Assembly (NCBI GenBank): GCA_903833215.1
Contig: CAILEM010000100.1
Coordinates: 1 to 32,609, forward strand
From: an uncultured Armatimonadota bacterium
GTDB taxonomy: Bacteria > Armatimonadota > Fimbriimonadia > Fimbriimonadales > Fimbriimonadaceae
DNA length: 32,609 nucleotides
Direction: 5' to 3'
In this document: piece after piece, positions 32,469 through 32,609 of the stretch
Numbering within the stretch: the stretch's first letter is position 1
Layout of the letters: every line of letters begins with the position of its first letter
Notes under the pieces: model-generated
Told to the model about the DNA's origin: nothing
Seen by the model: the letters and a program-made list of their open reading frames with translations, nothing else
Database searches by the model: none
Position numbers and translations under genes: made by a program

Positions 32469-32609
32469 TGTAGTGTCCCGATTTCTCCGCCAGATTTGGG
32501 TGATTTTTTAGGGGGAGGACTCGCCTCCTTTTTGTTGATTCCATAGGTTCCATACCTCTTTGGGTGTGAGATTTTTCAGGGACATATGGAGACGTTCATT
32601 GTTGTACCG
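32469..32609 (-). mobile_element. End of an IS3-family insertion sequence, continuing past the window
   Basis: The transposase frame enters from the right edge and stops at 32508. Beyond it come about 39 non-coding bases, with TGTAGTGTCCCGATTTCTCC from 32469 as the likely terminal inverted repeat, beginning with the TG usual for this family. The other end and the target duplication are outside the window. Confidence 0.5.
32508..32609 (-). CDS. IS3-family transposase C-terminus (partial)
   Basis: The last 33 residues of an OrfB-type integrase/transposase. RYNNERLHMSLKNLTPKEVW is the characteristic ending after the third catalytic acid (compare YNNERPHSSLGYLTPxEF), followed by NLWNQQKGGESSP and TAA. 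The catalytic DDE residues lie outside the window, so activity cannot be judged. Confidence 0.8.
   Translation of the reverse strand, partial: RYNNERLHMSLKNLTPKEVWNLWNQQKGGESSP

Noticed and set aside
1-32609. CRISPR array or cas genes
   Set aside because: No regularly spaced repeats or Cas-like proteins were seen.
27362-32609. Integrase for the tRNA-Arg attachment fragment
   Set aside because: No tyrosine or serine recombinase motifs appear in any frame of the accessory region; only the IS3-family end is present.

Overview
The window reads as bacterial chromosome (dense genes, short gaps, GC a little above half). No taxonomic marker gene is present. The mix of a GH20 hexosaminidase, a four-domain glutaminase-type protein (DUF4964/DUF5127/DUF4965/DUF1793), prepilin-type small proteins, Tat/Sec-exported hydrolases and many long unrecognised proteins resembles Armatimonadota (Fimbriimonadia-like) or Planctomycete-like bacteria. 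That is an inference.

Left, 1-8.1 kb: two convergent c-di-GMP phosphodiesterase response regulators of different classes (REC-EAL and REC-HD-GYP); a glutaminase-family protein followed closely by a formamidopyrimidine-DNA glycosylase whose C-terminus is the plant-type zincless finger; then, on the minus strand, an SGNH esterase and a TIM-barrel-like protein whose Tat signal is encoded upstream of its first normal start codon. At 8.1-8.3 kb lie two decayed gene tails back to back, one from an LD-carboxypeptidase and one from an Fpg, related to the intact genes in the same window.

Middle, 8.4-18 kb: a membrane-anchored unknown protein, an intact LD-carboxypeptidase (S66), a secreted unknown protein, a polytopic membrane protein with a clear terminator, a GH20 beta-N-acetylhexosaminidase, a GNAT acetyltransferase, an XRE antitoxin-like gene broken by an in-frame TAG, and a small membrane protein.

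18-27 kb, minus strand: one operon in the order response regulator, histidine kinase, unlisted 49-codon ORF, membrane fusion lipoprotein, RND pump, TolC-type channel. Stop/start overlaps link several steps. It is a self-contained, self-regulated tripartite efflux system.

Right, 27.3-32.6 kb: accessory DNA. It begins at a 3' half of a tRNA-Arg(TCT) gene, a typical integrase attachment remnant, and ends in the C-terminus of an IS3-family transposase. Between them are a broken VapBC pair, a DUF5661 gene and an unrecognised cassette. In the cassette a membrane-anchored DsbA-like thioredoxin faces a secreted eight-cysteine protein, followed by a prepilin-type protein, two small overlapping membrane proteins, and a paralogue of the prepilin that has lost the prepilin motif. 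This cassette is the best candidate for an undescribed system.
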